NCBI GenBank assembly: GCA_948436025.1
Contig: CAOJHH010000012.1
Span: 1 to 39,125 of the forward strand
Length of the DNA: 39,125 nt
From: an uncultured Clostridium sp.
GTDB lineage: Bacteria; Bacillota; Clostridia; TANB77; CAG-508
Reading direction: 5' to 3'
Part shown: piece by piece, positions 8,368 to 17,538 of the stretch
Layout: every line of letters begins with the position of its first letter
Position numbering within the stretch: the first letter of the stretch is position 1
The notes under the pieces: generated by a model
The model's database searches: none
Told to the model about the DNA's origin: nothing
Seen by the model: only the letters and a program-made list of their open reading frames with translations
Position numbers and translations under genes: made by a program

Positions 8368-8736
8368 TTACATTTTCTCTTCGGCATTCTTTTGGTTTGC
8401 TACATTGCATCTCTGTTGGTGTTCTTCTTTTTCAAATTCTTCCTGTATCGATTTTATTTCCGTCGATACGAACCAAATTATCCCCCAAACTATGCCATCA
8501 CCTATAAAGATTAAAATTAGCCAACAGGATCCTACAGCAAATACATTGATTGCATTAGACTCAGGAAGTATTTCTCCCAATGCCTTATATGCCATTATGC
8601 CCATTGCAAAAATGCCTACTACTGTAACAATCGCAATCAATGCAATCCAGCCAAAAACGCTTAAACGTTTCTTAATATACCTCCTCAAAGCTACTATTAA
8701 CATTCTCCGTTTTTCTTTCTTAGAAAATTCTTTCAT
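8368..8736 (-). CDS. Small two-TM membrane protein with in-frame CGG (exception)
   Basis: A 122-residue protein with a charged N-terminus, two hydrophobic segments (about residues 28-52 and 65-90) and a hydrophilic C-terminus (IQEEFEKEEHQQRCN). I do not recognise the family. AAGGAGG is 8 bases before the ATG, so the start is well supported. Codon 10 is CGG (8709-8707). Unlike the core genes, a +1 shift here would hit a stop after three codons, while the zero frame remains open and looks like a membrane protein. This gene therefore contradicts an absolute rule, or is not productively translated in this host. Two adjacent AGG codons follow, also rare here. Confidence 0.6.
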   Translation of the reverse strand: MKEFSKKEKRRMLIVALRRYIKKRLSVFGWIALIAIVTVVGIFAMGIMAYKALGEILPESNAINVFAVGSCWLILIFIGDGIVWGIIWFVSTEIKSIQEEFEKEEHQQRCNVANQKNAEEKM

Positions 8737-8827
8737 TTAGAAATCCTCCTTACCATTTTTGTTTTCTTTGAAACATTTCGTTTGTATTATACCACATTAT
8801 GGTTAACTTTACAACATTGTGAAGATT

Positions 8828-11651
8828 TTAACCCAAATACTTCTTCAAGAACCTACCCGTATGGCTCTGTTCATTTCTTACTACTTGTTCTGGGGTTCCT
8901 ACTGCTACAATTTGTCCGCCTTTGTCTCCGCCTTCTGGGCCTAGGTCTATTAGGTGGTCTGCGGTTTTGATTAGGTCTAGGTTGTGTTCGATTACGATGA
9001 TGCTGTTTCCAGTGTCTACTAGTCTTTGTAAGATGTTTACTAGTTTGTGGACATCGGCTATGTGTAAGCCTGTAGTTGGTTCGTCTAGGATGTATAGGGT
9101 TTTTCCGGTTGGTTTTTTGGATAGTTCGGTGGCTAGTTTTACTCTTTGGGCTTCTCCTCCGGATAGGGTTGTCGAGGGTTGTCCTAGTTTGATGTAGCCT
9201 AGTCCTACATCGTGTAATGTTTGAATTTTCGTTTTGATTCTTGGGATGTTTTCGAAGAAGGTGAGTGCTTCTTCTACTGTCATATCTAGTACATCTGCTA
9301 TACTTTTCCCTTTATATTTTACCTCTAACGTTTCGTGGTTGTATCTTTTTCCATGGCAAACTTCACATGGTACATAGATATCTGGTAAAAAGTGCATTTC
9401 GATTTTTAAAATTCCGTCTCCATTACATGCCTCACATCTTCCGCCGGAAACATTAAAGCTAAATCTTCCCTTTGCATAACCACGCATCTTTGCTTCATTG
9501 GTAGTAGCAAAAATATCACGTATGATATCAAACACGCCTGTATAGGTAGCAGGATTGGAGCGTGGGGTTCTTCCTATTGGAGATTGGTCAATGTTAATAA
9601 TTTTATCAATATGTTCCAAACCTTTAATTTCTTTACATTTTCCCGGTTTCTCATTAGAGCCATAAATTTCTTTGGCAACCGTTTTATACAAGATTTCATT
9701 TACCAAGGTACTTTTTCCAGAACCAGAAACTCCTGTTACACAAGTAAAAACTCCTAGTGGAATTTTTACATTAATATTTTTTAGGTTGTTTTGCTCGGCT
9801 CCGATTACTTCAATTGCTTTCCCATTCGATTTTCTTCTCTTTTTTGGTACTAAAATCTTCTTTTTCCCACTTAAATATTGTCCTGTTATCGATGCTGGAA
9901 TTTGCTTAATTTCTTCCGCTGTTCCTTGTGCAATGACATTTCCTCCATGCACTCCAGGACCTGGTCCTATATCGATAACTTGGTCTGCTGCATACATGGT
10001 GTCTTCATCGTGTTCTACTACAATTAAGGTATTTCCCAAATCTCTTAATTTTTTCAAGGTTGCTAGTAATTTGTCATTATCACGTTGATGTAAACCAATA
10101 CTTGGTTCATCTAAAATATATAATACTCCTGTTAAACCAGAACCAATTTGGGTCGCTAAACGAATACGTTGTGCTTCTCCTCCAGATAGGCTTCCTGCTG
10201 ACCTAGATAGGGTTAAATACTCTAACCCAACATCCATTAAAAATTGCAACCTTTGGTTTAGTTCTTTCATAATTTGGTCTGCAATCATAGCTTCTTTTTT
10301 GGTTAGTTTTAGTGCATTTAAGTAAGCTTTAATTTTATCGATCGACATATCGGTTAATTCATTAATATTTTTATCTCCTACTTTTACCGCAAGTACCTCT
10401 TTTTTTAGCCTTGCTCCATGACAAGTAGGACATGCACTATAGCTCATGTACATCTCATAAAAATCTCGCATTCCTTGCGATTTTGTTTCATTATAGCGTC
10501 TATCTAAGGTAGGAATGACTCCCTCAAATGGTGCTTTGAATTTCCTTGTTCCGGCTGCTGAAGTATATTCAAAATCAATTTCTTCGCTTCCTGTACCATA
10601 TAAAATTTTATCTAAAAATTCACGTGGTAGCTTTTTAATTGGCACCCTAATATTGACCCCATAATGACGAGCAATGCTTTCAAAATACATTTTTGCCATG
10701 GTGTCGCCTTTTTTCATGGTGCTTGCACCAAAGGCTTTTACACCATCATATAGGGTTTTGTTTTTGTCTGGAATAATTAATTCTTCATCCATTTTCATTA
10801 GGTAGCCAATTCCCGTACAGGATGGACATGCTCCTACTGGATTATTAAACGAGAACATTCGTGGTGATAATTCTGGAAAACTAATGCCACAATCTGGGCA
10901 GGCATAATTTCCACTAAATAGTTTTTCTTCTTTTCCAACGATATCGATTAAAACTAATTCATTGGCATGTTTCATGGCAATTTCAACCGATTCGGCTAAA
11001 CGGTTTCGAATGTCTGGTTTGATGACCAAACGGTCTACAATGAGATGTACATTGTGTTTTTTCTTTCGATCTAATTCTAGGTCATCGGTTAGTTCCACAG
11101 TTTCTCCATCAATTCTAGCACGGACAAAACCTTCTTTTACAAAGTCTTCTAATAATTTGGTAAATTCTCCTTTTCTTCCATGAATGACTGGTGATAGGAC
11201 TTGAATTTTGGTTCCTTCTTCTAATGCCATAATGGTATCTACAATTTGGTCGATGGATTGTTTTTCGATTTTTTTGCCACAGTTTGGGCAATAAGGAATA
11301 CCAATTCTTGCATATAGTAGACGAATGTAATCGTATATTTCTGTTACGGTTCCTACGGTAGAACGAGGATTTTTTGAGGTTGTTTTTTGGTCAATGGAAA
11401 TGGCAGGTGATAATCCTTCAATTAGTTCCACATCTGGTTTTTCCATTAGCCCTAAAAATTGTCTTGCATAACTTGATAGGCTTTCTACATATCGTCTTTG
11501 CCCTTCTGCATATAAAGTATCAAATGCCAAAGATGATTTCCCGTGACCCCGAAAGTCCTGTAATAACTACTAGTTTATCCCTTGGTATTTCTAAATTAAT
11601 ATTTTTTAAATTATGTTCCTTTGCTCCCTTTATTACTATTTTATCGTTCAT
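8828..11651 (-). CDS. uvrA: Excinuclease ABC subunit A, one CGG +1 shift in Walker A
   Basis: UvrA is the DNA-damage-sensing ABC ATPase of nucleotide excision repair. The main open frame starts at 11530 and lacks the first Walker A. The missing N-terminus lies just upstream in another frame: [20 protein letters not shown] from ATG 11651 with a G-rich ribosome binding site. The frames join at CGG 11543-11541 inside 'GLSGSGKSS'. Skipping the C gives glycine and the exact P-loop. Further motifs are the zinc-binding CxxC pairs ('CPNCGKK', 'CPDCG', 'CPSCTG', 'CEACNGDG'), signature sequences '[12 protein letters not shown]' and '[12 protein letters not shown]', and the second Walker A 'GVSGSGKST'. 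Merged length is 940 residues, normal for UvrA. Confidence 0.95.
11541..11543 (-). other. CGG +1 shift site in uvrA
   Basis: Context TCA-CGG-G. Resumes as GGG (Gly), the second glycine of the first UvrA Walker A motif (SGSGKSS). Confidence 0.92.
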
Positions 11652-11824
11652 CTTTCCCCCCAGCATGCTTGTTTTATTTCTTATTATGATTACATGCAAG
11701 GTATATTATACTATATTAATTTGTTTTAAACAAGTGTTTGTGTGATTTTTTTCAATTTTCGATACAATAAATAAAGTAACCAAATACCCTTATTTTCTCT
11801 TATTTCATTATTCTTCTTTTTGAT

Positions 11825-12139
11825 TTATACAAAAGATTTAAAAAATTGTGATTTTAAATAATCTTCTTTTTGGAAAACAATTCTTAAAATTGTAATCTGA
11901 TTATTATGAATTTTGTAAATAATTATGTATTTTCTATGAACAATCCTTCGATAATCTGTCTTTGTTTTTTTCTCATAGAAAACTCTTTGATACAGTCTTG
12001 GCATACGTTTTATATCATCATATTTTATATACAACTCTTCTGAAAATTTCTGTGCATTTTTGTTCGATAAATGTCCCATTGCCTTTGCCAAATCTATATC
12101 TGCATCGTCTGTTATAATAAGTTTATATATTGGCACCAT
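11825..12139 (-). CDS. RelE/ParE-family toxin
   Basis: A 104-residue basic protein with the ParE/RelE layout: 'YKLIITDDADIDLAKAMGHL' at the N-terminus, a central arginine-rich strand 'KTDYRRIVHRKYIIIYKIHN' and the terminal 'ITILRIVFQKEDY'. It overlaps the upstream antitoxin gene by 17 bases, as is usual for type II modules. The target (ribosome-bound mRNA or gyrase) cannot be told from the sequence. Intact, no in-frame CGG. Confidence 0.8.
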   Translation of the reverse strand: MVPIYKLIITDDADIDLAKAMGHLSNKNAQKFSEELYIKYDDIKRMPRLYQRVFYEKKTKTDYRRIVHRKYIIIYKIHNNQITILRIVFQKEDYLKSQFFKSFV

Positions 12140-12347
12140 ATAATTCCTTTAACCTTTCACGATATTCTTCTAATGTATATGTTTTTTCTCCATTCTCAAG
12201 ATGTTCTTCTGCCTCACGTATAGCATTTTTAATGTATTGCATATACAATTCATCGCCTATTTTTTTCTTAAGTCTTTTTTCTTGGATGTTTTCTTTAAAA
12301 ATACCAAATATGCTTTTGTAACTTTTTAATGATACTTGTTTTAACAT
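12123..12347 (-). CDS. Antitoxin partner of the RelE/ParE toxin
   Basis: A 74-residue acidic, helical protein (AIREAEEHLENGEKTYTLEE) ending 'RLKELYGANI'. Size, position directly upstream of a RelE/ParE toxin and 17-base overlap indicate the antitoxin. AAGGTGGTG precedes the ATG. The N-terminus (LKQVSLKSYKSIFGIFKENI) does not show an obvious ribbon-helix-helix, so the DNA-binding type is unclear. Confidence 0.7.
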   Translation of the reverse strand: MLKQVSLKSYKSIFGIFKENIQEKRLKKKIGDELYMQYIKNAIREAEEHLENGEKTYTLEEYRERLKELYGANI

Positions 12348-12423
12348 ATTTTCACCACCTTATTCTTAACTTTAACATATTTTCTTATTTTATACAAGAT
12401 ATTTTTTCATTTTCTATATGAAT

Positions 12424-12456
12424 AGAGAGTGTCTTTCATTAACAATGACACTCTCT
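12424..12456 (-). terminator. Intrinsic terminator
   Basis: Perfect 10-bp stem AGAGAGTGTC / GACACTCTCT. It lies downstream of the small gene at 12488-12649 on the minus strand. Confidence 0.75.
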
Positions 12457-12487
12457 TTACCGTTATACTAGCGGTCTTGTGTTGTGC

Positions 12488-12649
12488 CTATTCAGAACTT
12501 AAGCACGGCGGATGTGGAGGCTTTCTACGTGTTACACTTTTTATTCCCTTGGTAACTCTTATCAAATTACCAGGAAGATGTTCCACATGAACATGCTCCG
12601 GCTCTGCCTGTCTGTGTAAGTTTTCATTTTCGATGTCTTTCATCATCAT
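12488..12649 (-). CDS. Small hypothetical protein (53 aa)
   Basis: MMMKDIENENLHRQ then 'VHVEHLPGNLIRVTKGIKSV' and a basic, proline-rich end (TRRKPPHPPCLSSE). AAGGAGG stands 5-6 bases before the ATG at 12649, and a perfect terminator follows. A longer in-frame extension to 12688 lacks a ribosome binding site. No family is recognised. Confidence 0.55.
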   Translation of the reverse strand: MMMKDIENENLHRQAEPEHVHVEHLPGNLIRVTKGIKSVTRRKPPHPPCLSSE

Positions 12650-12719
12650 CTCGTCCTCCTTGAAAATTTTTAGCACTATAACACACACTGTTTTTCAGTG
12701 TTATTTTTATTTTACCACT

Positions 12720-13245
12720 TTACGTAACATTTTGCAATACCTTTCCGTGGAATTCCGATTACGGTTACATTATCTTCTACTGGTTTTGTTACAACTGCAT
12801 TGGCACCAATTTTTACGTGATTGCCTATTTTTATGGGGCCTAGGATTTTGGCACCACATCCTACCATTACATCATTTCCTAAGTCTGGATGCCTTTTGTT
12901 TTTGTCTTTTCCAGTTCCGCCTAGTGTTACTCCGTGGTAAATGGTGCAATCATTTCCTATGGTTGCTGTTTCTCCTATAACAATTCCCATTCCATGGTCG
13001 ATGAACAATCTTCTTCCTATTTTGGCACCAGGATGAATTTCGATTCCCGTTAAAAATCGGGCTATTTGTGAAATTAGCCTTGCTAGGAAGAATAGTTTGT
13101 GTGTATAGAAAAAATGTCCCATACGATAGAATAGTAACACATGAAACCCTTGGTATAGCAAAATCACATATAAAATATGCTTTGCCGCAGGGTCTTTTTG
13201 TTGTATATTTTTGGCATCTTCATATAATTCTTTCCAAATTCTCAT
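12720..13245 (-). CDS. cysE: Serine O-acetyltransferase, one CGG +1 shift near the C-terminus
   Basis: CysE acetylates L-serine with acetyl-CoA, the first step of cysteine synthesis. It shows the N-terminal helical region ('[20 protein letters not shown]') and left-handed beta-helix hexapeptides with active-site motifs '[13 protein letters not shown]' and '[11 protein letters not shown]'. The ATG at 13245 ([10 protein letters not shown]) follows AGGTGA; the longer upstream frame is not needed. In one frame the C-terminus would read [13 protein letters not shown]. The R is CGG (12747-12745), and skipping its C gives '[13 protein letters not shown]' then stop at 12720, matching the family VxGxPGKxV end. 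Merged length is 174 residues. Confidence 0.9.
12745..12747 (-). other. CGG +1 shift site in cysE
   Basis: Context CCA-CGG-A. Resumes as GGA, restoring the conserved Pro-Gly-Lys of the CysE C-terminus. Zero frame stays open for 11 more codons, so simple ORF calling would miss it. Confidence 0.82.
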
Positions 13246-13345
13246 CCCTCTCACCTCACTTATCATATGAAATCCAAACGAATTTGTTGCACGTTTTGCC
13301 TTTTTTCGCATATATTATCGTAAAAGAAAAACAAGGAGGACATTT

Positions 13346-15196
13346 ATGTGTGGTTTTGTTGGATTTGTAAATCTAGAACACGATTTACAAAATAGACGAG
13401 AAATTTTAACACGTATGACAAAAAAATTAGCAAAACGTGGACCAGATGAAGAAAACTTCTATTTAGCTCCACGGAGTTAATTTCGGACATAGGCGTTTAA
13501 TCATTCTTGACCCCAAAAATGGCGGTCAACCTATGAGTGTAAAGCATGGTGATACTACTTATACCATTGTATATAACGGACAATTATACAATGCCAAAGA
13601 ACTTCGTGAAGAACTACAAAAAAAGGGGCATACTTTTAAAGGATATTGTGATACAGAGGTTGTTTTAAAAGCTTACATAGAATGGCGGAAGTGACATTAT
13701 AAAAGACTTTAATGGTATTTTTAGTTTTGCGATTTGGAATGAACAAAAGCAGGAATTATTCTTAGCAAGAGACCATTTCGGTATAAAACCACTTTATTAC
13801 AGCCTTGCCGAAAACAATCTTGTTTTTGCCTCAGAAGTAAAAGCACTTTTGGAACATCCATCCATTGAAGCCAAAATCAACCAAACTGGAATTTGCGAAT
13901 TATTTGGTATTGGTCCTGCCCATACCCCTGGCACTTCTGTGTTTAAAAACATCTATGAAGTAAAACCAGCTCATTTTATGGTATATCATAAAGACGGAAT
14001 GCACGAAGAAGAATATTGGAAATTGGAATCTAAACCTCATACCGACGATTTTGAAACGACTTGCCAAACAGTTCATACTCTACTAGATGATGCCATAAAA
14101 AGACAACTTGTTTCCGATATGCCACTTTGTGCTATGCTTTCTGGTGGCTTAGATTCTAGCATTATTACTGCCTATATTTGCAATTATTACAAGGAAAACA
14201 ATTTACCAAAATTAAATACCTATTCGGTGGATTATGTGGATAATGATAAAAACTTTACCAAAAGTGATTTTCAACCAAATTCGGATAATGAATTTATTGA
14301 ACTCATGTTACAACATTTCGATACCAATCATCACAAAATTGTCATCGACACCCCTGAACTTGCAAGTGCTTTAGAAGATGCCATGATTGCAAGAGATTTT
14401 CCAGGTATGGCAGATGTAGATTCTTCGATGTTACTATTTTGTAAACATATTAAAAAAGGGGCAACGGTTGCCGTATCCCGGTGAATGCTCGGATGAAATC
14501 TTTGCTGGTTACCCTTGGTTTTTCCGTAAAGATGCTCTAAACAGTAACACTTTCCCTTGGTCCATCGCCTTAGACGAAAGGCAAAATCTATTACACCCTA
14601 ATATTGGTAAACAAGTCCATTTGAAAGACTACATTGATGCTCGCTACCAAGAAAGTCTAGCAAAAGTGGAAATTTTAGATTGCGATTCGGAAGAAACAAA
14701 AGAAAAGCGAAAGATTTCCTATTTAACACTAAATTGGTTTATGCAAACCCTACTTGACCGCTCTGACCGTATGAGTATGTACAATGGGTTAGAACTAAGG
14801 GTACCTTTCTGCGATTATCGTTTAGTAGAATATATGTGGAATGTACCTTGGGAAATAAAAGCCTTAAATGGCAGAGAAAAAGGACTATTACGCTATGTGG
14901 TACGTGATTTACTACCAGACGAAATTGTAAACCGAAAAAAGAGCCCATACCCAAAAACCCACAATCCAACTTACCTAAAAGCCGTAAAAGAAATGTTATG
15001 GGATATCATGCAAAAAAAAGACGCCCCAATCAATCAACTATTAAATAGAGAATATATTCTAGAAATTCTAGAAACCGACGGCAAAGCCTTCACACGCCCA
15101 TGGTTTGGTCAACTAATGACAGGTCCACAATTAATGGCGTATTTGTGCCAGGTTAATATGTGGCTTGAAAGGTATCAGCCTAAAATTGAATTGTAA
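13346..15196 (+). CDS. asnB: Asparagine synthetase B (glutamine-hydrolysing), three CGG +1 shifts
   Basis: AsnB makes asparagine from aspartate, ATP and glutamine. The start MCGFVGFVN carries the catalytic Cys2 of the class II glutaminase domain, after AAGGAGG. Glutaminase motifs are split by CGG at 13472 ('FYLAP' to 'GVNFGHRRLIIL') and CGG at 13686 ('AYIEW' to 'GSDIIKDFNGIFSFAIWN'). The synthetase domain has the PP-motif 'AMLSGGLDSSIITAYI' and is split by CGG at 14479 ('ATVAVS' to 'GECSDEIFAGYPWF', the SGE-xxDE motif). Each time, dropping the C gives glycine and restores the family sequence. Merged length is 615 residues, normal. A terminator follows, and the 3' end is repeated downstream. 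Confidence 0.94.
13472..13474 (+). other. CGG +1 shift site 1 in asnB
   Basis: Context CCA-CGG-A; resumes as GGA (Gly) directly before VNFGHRRL, the conserved glutaminase-domain strand. Confidence 0.88.
13686..13688 (+). other. CGG +1 shift site 2 in asnB
   Basis: Context TGG-CGG-A; resumes as GGA, giving the conserved EWG of 'AYIEWGSDIIKDFNG'. Confidence 0.9.
14479..14481 (+). other. CGG +1 shift site 3 in asnB
   Basis: Context TCC-CGG-T; resumes as GGT, giving the conserved SGE of the synthetase domain. Confidence 0.92.
15116..15196 (+). repeat. asnB 3'-end repeat, copy 1 (functional gene end)
   Basis: The last 81 bases of asnB (MTGPQLMAYLCQVNMWLERY and seven more codons). The same segment recurs at 17006-17086 (81 bases) and partly at 18662-18703 (42 bases), all in direct orientation. 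Confidence 0.85.
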
Positions 15197-15204
15197 AGCA
15201 AAAA

Positions 15205-15232
15205 GAGGTCGCAACGCGACCTTCTCTTGCTT
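15205..15232 (+). terminator. asnB terminator
   Basis: Core stem AGGTCGC / GCGACCT with a 3-base AAC loop and T/A-rich flanks, 9 bases after the asnB stop. A similar hairpin follows copy 3 of the asnB tail. Confidence 0.75.
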
Positions 15233-15239
15233 AGTGCTA

Positions 15240-15419
15240 TTATCTTTTTTCAACCGAATACATTTCTCTAGTTTTGCATATTGTTCTAGAAAACTTTCTT
15301 TCTTCGTTTCTGTCTTTCATTTTTGGCGTAGGATTAATATCATTTGCATATGTCTCTAATATAACTGGACCCAACACCATTACAATAATAGCAATCGACA
15401 TTAAAAGATGTTCTGCCAT
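15240..15419 (-). CDS. Small membrane-anchored protein (59 aa)
   Basis: MAEHLLMSIAIIVMVLGPVI forms one membrane helix, followed by a basic tail ending 'TREMYSVEKR'. AGGAGG lies at proper distance before the ATG, and the stop of the upstream small gene abuts (1-base gap). No family is recognised. It belongs to the accessory region between asnB-tail copies 1 and 2. Confidence 0.55.
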   Translation of the reverse strand: MAEHLLMSIAIIVMVLGPVILETYANDINPTPKMKDRNEERKFSRTICKTREMYSVEKR

Positions 15420-15420
15420 G

Positions 15421-15567
15421 TTATTTTCCTCCTGTTTTAGTAAATATTGCCATTGTTAATCCTGCTACAAGCTTATATTCCATTTTATCCTTATAAGCTC
15501 TTGGTTTCATAACATCATAAAAGGAGTTTCCTTTGTTTTTTTTTCGTATGTCTTCTCTTTTTTCCAT
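15421..15567 (-). CDS. Small basic protein (48 aa)
   Basis: MEKREDIRKKNKGNSFYDVM followed by a short hydrophobic segment 'KLVAGLTMAIFTKTGGK'. AGGAGGTG precedes the ATG. The gene is directly upstream of, and probably co-transcribed with, the 59-residue gene, whose ribosome binding site overlaps its 3' end. Function unknown. Confidence 0.55.
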   Translation of the reverse strand: MEKREDIRKKNKGNSFYDVMKPRAYKDKMEYKLVAGLTMAIFTKTGGK

Positions 15568-15721
15568 TTTCACCTCCTGCCATTTCGGCTTTTGCTTGCT
15601 AATAGTTTCATCTATATAGACTTATCTCAATATTGCTAAGATAAGAGGATTTTCTACTAAATTTCATGTTATTATATTAACATAATTTCATCTCAATTTC
15701 AACTAATTCTACTCATTTTCT

Positions 15722-16582
15722 CTATTTCCCTTGTGGTAACTTGTTACTAGCCATTTTCTTACTTTCAGTTTTTACTCTTCTTTCTAATTTCTTTAAATCT
15801 TCTGCTGGTTTTAGATTTTCTGGCTTTATTCCTCTTTTATTTAACATACTTCTTACACTCAAATTATTATCTATGTGTTCATCTGTTATGCTCTCTTCTC
15901 CATACATATCTTTCTCGGTTACATTATAGTTAGTCATTTCTGTTGCTAAATTTTTTGCTGCTATTGTTAAAGTTGGTAAAAAATCTGCAAGTGGTCTATT
16001 TTCTTTTACATCATATTTTGCTTTCATTTGCATAGTATTTAATCCTCCAAATAAAGCTGAATCTCCTTTTGAACGAATTCTTGCAAACCCTAAATCATCT
16101 ACTCCTCTTTCATAAATATTTTTTGATAATTGTTTTTCTGATTCTTTCAATTTTTCTCTTGCTTCTAATCTGTTCATTAGTTTTATTCTATCTTCAATTA
16201 TTTCTTGTTTTCTAGTTTGTACTGCAAAATAACTTTGTGCAAATGCTATTTCTTCTTTTTTAGAATCTCCATTTTGAGCAATTAAGTAGCATCCATATCT
16301 TGTTAGCATATAGTCTTCTACTTCTCTTTTTGCACTCTTTCCTATATCTATCATTTTGCTAACCTTAGCAAAATGATCATTTTCATTGATACCAGCATTT
16401 TTACAAGATTCAATTGCTTTATTAATTACTTCTAAAAAGTTTCTCCATTGAGTATAGCCTAATTGTATTTGTAAATCCCTAGCATACCAAAATTCTACAT
16501 TTTCGTTTTCTTCTTTATTAATAATAGCATCAAACTTTTCCTTTAATTCCAATATTTTTGCTTTTTTAAATTCCATATACAC
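15722..16582 (-). CDS. DinD-like DNA-damage-inducible protein (BRO-N/antirepressor type)
   Basis: A 286-residue cytosolic protein. The N-terminal third 'VEFWYARDLQIQLGYTQWRN' then 'FLEVINKAIESCKNAG' and 'YMLTRYGCYLIAQNGDSKK' matches the DinD/BRO-N pattern (W-x-AR-L-x-LGY-x-W and LTRYACYLIAxNGD). The coiled middle 'NRLEAREKLKESEKQLS' is also typical. E. coli DinD inhibits RecA filaments. This type travels on mobile elements, which fits its place between two asnB-tail copies. Start 16582 or 16576 (MEFKKAK); GGAG upstream favours the latter. No in-frame CGG. Confidence 0.8.
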   Translation of the reverse strand: MYMEFKKAKILELKEKFDAIINKEENENVEFWYARDLQIQLGYTQWRNFLEVINKAIESCKNAGINENDHFAKVSKMIDIGKSAKREVEDYMLTRYGCYLIAQNGDSKKEEIAFAQSYFAVQTRKQEIIEDRIKLMNRLEAREKLKESEKQLSKNIYERGVDDLGFARIRSKGDSALFGGLNTMQMKAKYDVKENRPLADFLPTLTIAAKNLATEMTNYNVTEKDMYGEESITDEHIDNNLSVRSMLNKRGIKPENLKPAEDLKKLERRVKTESKKMASNKLPQGK

Positions 16583-16719
16583 ATCACTCCATATAAAATA
16601 CTCATAATAGCATATAAATTTATATATTAGTGTATTTATTATTACATTTATTTCATTATTTTTATGATATTATTGTATTTATATTTTAAAACATTTGTTC
16701 TTGCTTGTCAAGTAATTTT

Positions 16720-16854
16720 TTATATCTTATTTAACTTATTAAGTATTATCTTTTCCATTACTTCTTGAAATGTCGGTCCATCTTCACTAAAGGTACGAAT
16801 TACTTTGTACTCGTCCTTTTTCTCTTTTTTGTTTTCACTTTCCTCTTTATTCAT
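16720..16854 (-). CDS. Small hypothetical protein (44 aa)
   Basis: MNKEESENKKEKKDEYKVIR then 'TFSEDGPTFQEVMEKIILNK'. The pattern resembles short accessory proteins commonly found next to phage or conjugative genes in Clostridia, function unknown. AAAGGAAAAG precedes the ATG. A longer frame up to 17049 is rejected because its first part is antisense to the asnB-tail repeat. Confidence 0.5.
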   Translation of the reverse strand: MNKEESENKKEKKDEYKVIRTFSEDGPTFQEVMEKIILNKLNKI

Positions 16855-17005
16855 AATATTCTTTTCCTTTCTTTTGTATTTTGAGGTAATCACAGTATTA
16901 GTTTTTGTTATTTTTACAAAATTTATTAAAAAATGTACATTTTGCATTTTCCGTATTCTTTTACAGGCTCTAATCATATCTCTTCGTGTTATTTTCTGAC
17001 ACCCC

Positions 17006-17086
17006 ATGACAGGTCCACAACTAATGGCATACCTATGCCAAGTAAACATGTGGCTTGAAAAATATCAGCCGAAAATTGAAATGTAA
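17006..17086 (+). repeat. asnB 3'-end repeat, copy 2
   Basis: 81 bases encoding MTGPQLMAYLCQVNMWLEKY and the rest of the AsnB C-terminus with its stop. It differs from copy 1 mainly at third codon positions (for example TTA/CTA, GCG/GCA, TAT/TAC, CAG/CAA), so both evolved under selection as coding sequence. No asnB homology lies upstream of the ATGACA start of the repeat. Confidence 0.85.
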
Positions 17087-17121
17087 ATATTAATTTTATT
17101 ATAAAAATTCTCTTATTGTAA

Positions 17122-17150
17122 AAAATAGCCCTGTCAAACTGGGCTATTTT
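17122..17150. terminator. Bidirectional hairpin terminator
   Basis: Perfect 10-bp stem AAAATAGCCC / GGGCTATTTT. It follows copy 2 of the asnB tail on the plus strand and overlaps the 3' end of the XRE gene on the minus strand. Confidence 0.7.
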
Positions 17151-17538
17151 CTACATATGATGATATTATAAGTCCTATGATATCTTTTTCTTTTTGTGTT
17201 AATTTAGAAACTTGTTTTGCTAAATCGAATACTAAGCTAAAGTCCTGATCCGGCATATTGCACAGTTTCAATACTATTTCTTTAGTATTAATTTCGTTAC
17301 ATGAAACTTTTGTCATTCCCTCGATTTGTTCAGAATATCCCACCTCTTCAGCCATTTTAGCAAAATTCAAATTTAAAATTTCACAAATCTTGTTTAGTAC
17401 TTTCAGCGACGGTATTTGTTTACCTTTTTCAATCCTACACAAGTATATAGGTGTTACACCTACCATTTCAGCAAAATTTTTTGCGCTTAATAGTTTTCTT
17501 TTCCTTGCCTCTACTATTATTTCATACCACTTATTCAT
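17134..17538 (-). CDS. XRE-family transcriptional regulator
   Basis: A 134-residue protein with an N-terminal helix-turn-helix: 'LLSAKNFAEMVGVTPIYLCR' then 'IEKGKQIPSLKVLNKICEIL'. The C-terminal half (IVLKLCNMPDQDFSLVFDLA) is probably for oligomerisation. It may control the accessory genes between the asnB-tail copies. AGGAGG-like sequence precedes the ATG. No in-frame CGG. Confidence 0.85.
   Translation of the reverse strand: MNKWYEIIVEARKRKLLSAKNFAEMVGVTPIYLCRIEKGKQIPSLKVLNKICEILNLNFAKMAEEVGYSEQIEGMTKVSCNEINTKEIVLKLCNMPDQDFSLVFDLAKQVSKLTQKEKDIIGLIISSYVENSPV

Noticed and set aside
13246..13311. Longer CysE start at 13311
   Set aside because: AGGTGA lies just upstream of ATG 13245, which begins at the usual family position.
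13346..15196. asnB fragments as separate genes or a pseudogene
   Set aside because: All breaks are at in-frame CGG and the pieces join without loss of any conserved motif; normal full length results.
16855..17049. N-terminal half of the minus-strand frame reaching 17049
   Set aside because: It is antisense to the asnB-tail repeat; the real small gene starts at 16854 with its own ribosome binding site. Its in-frame CGG is therefore not counted.
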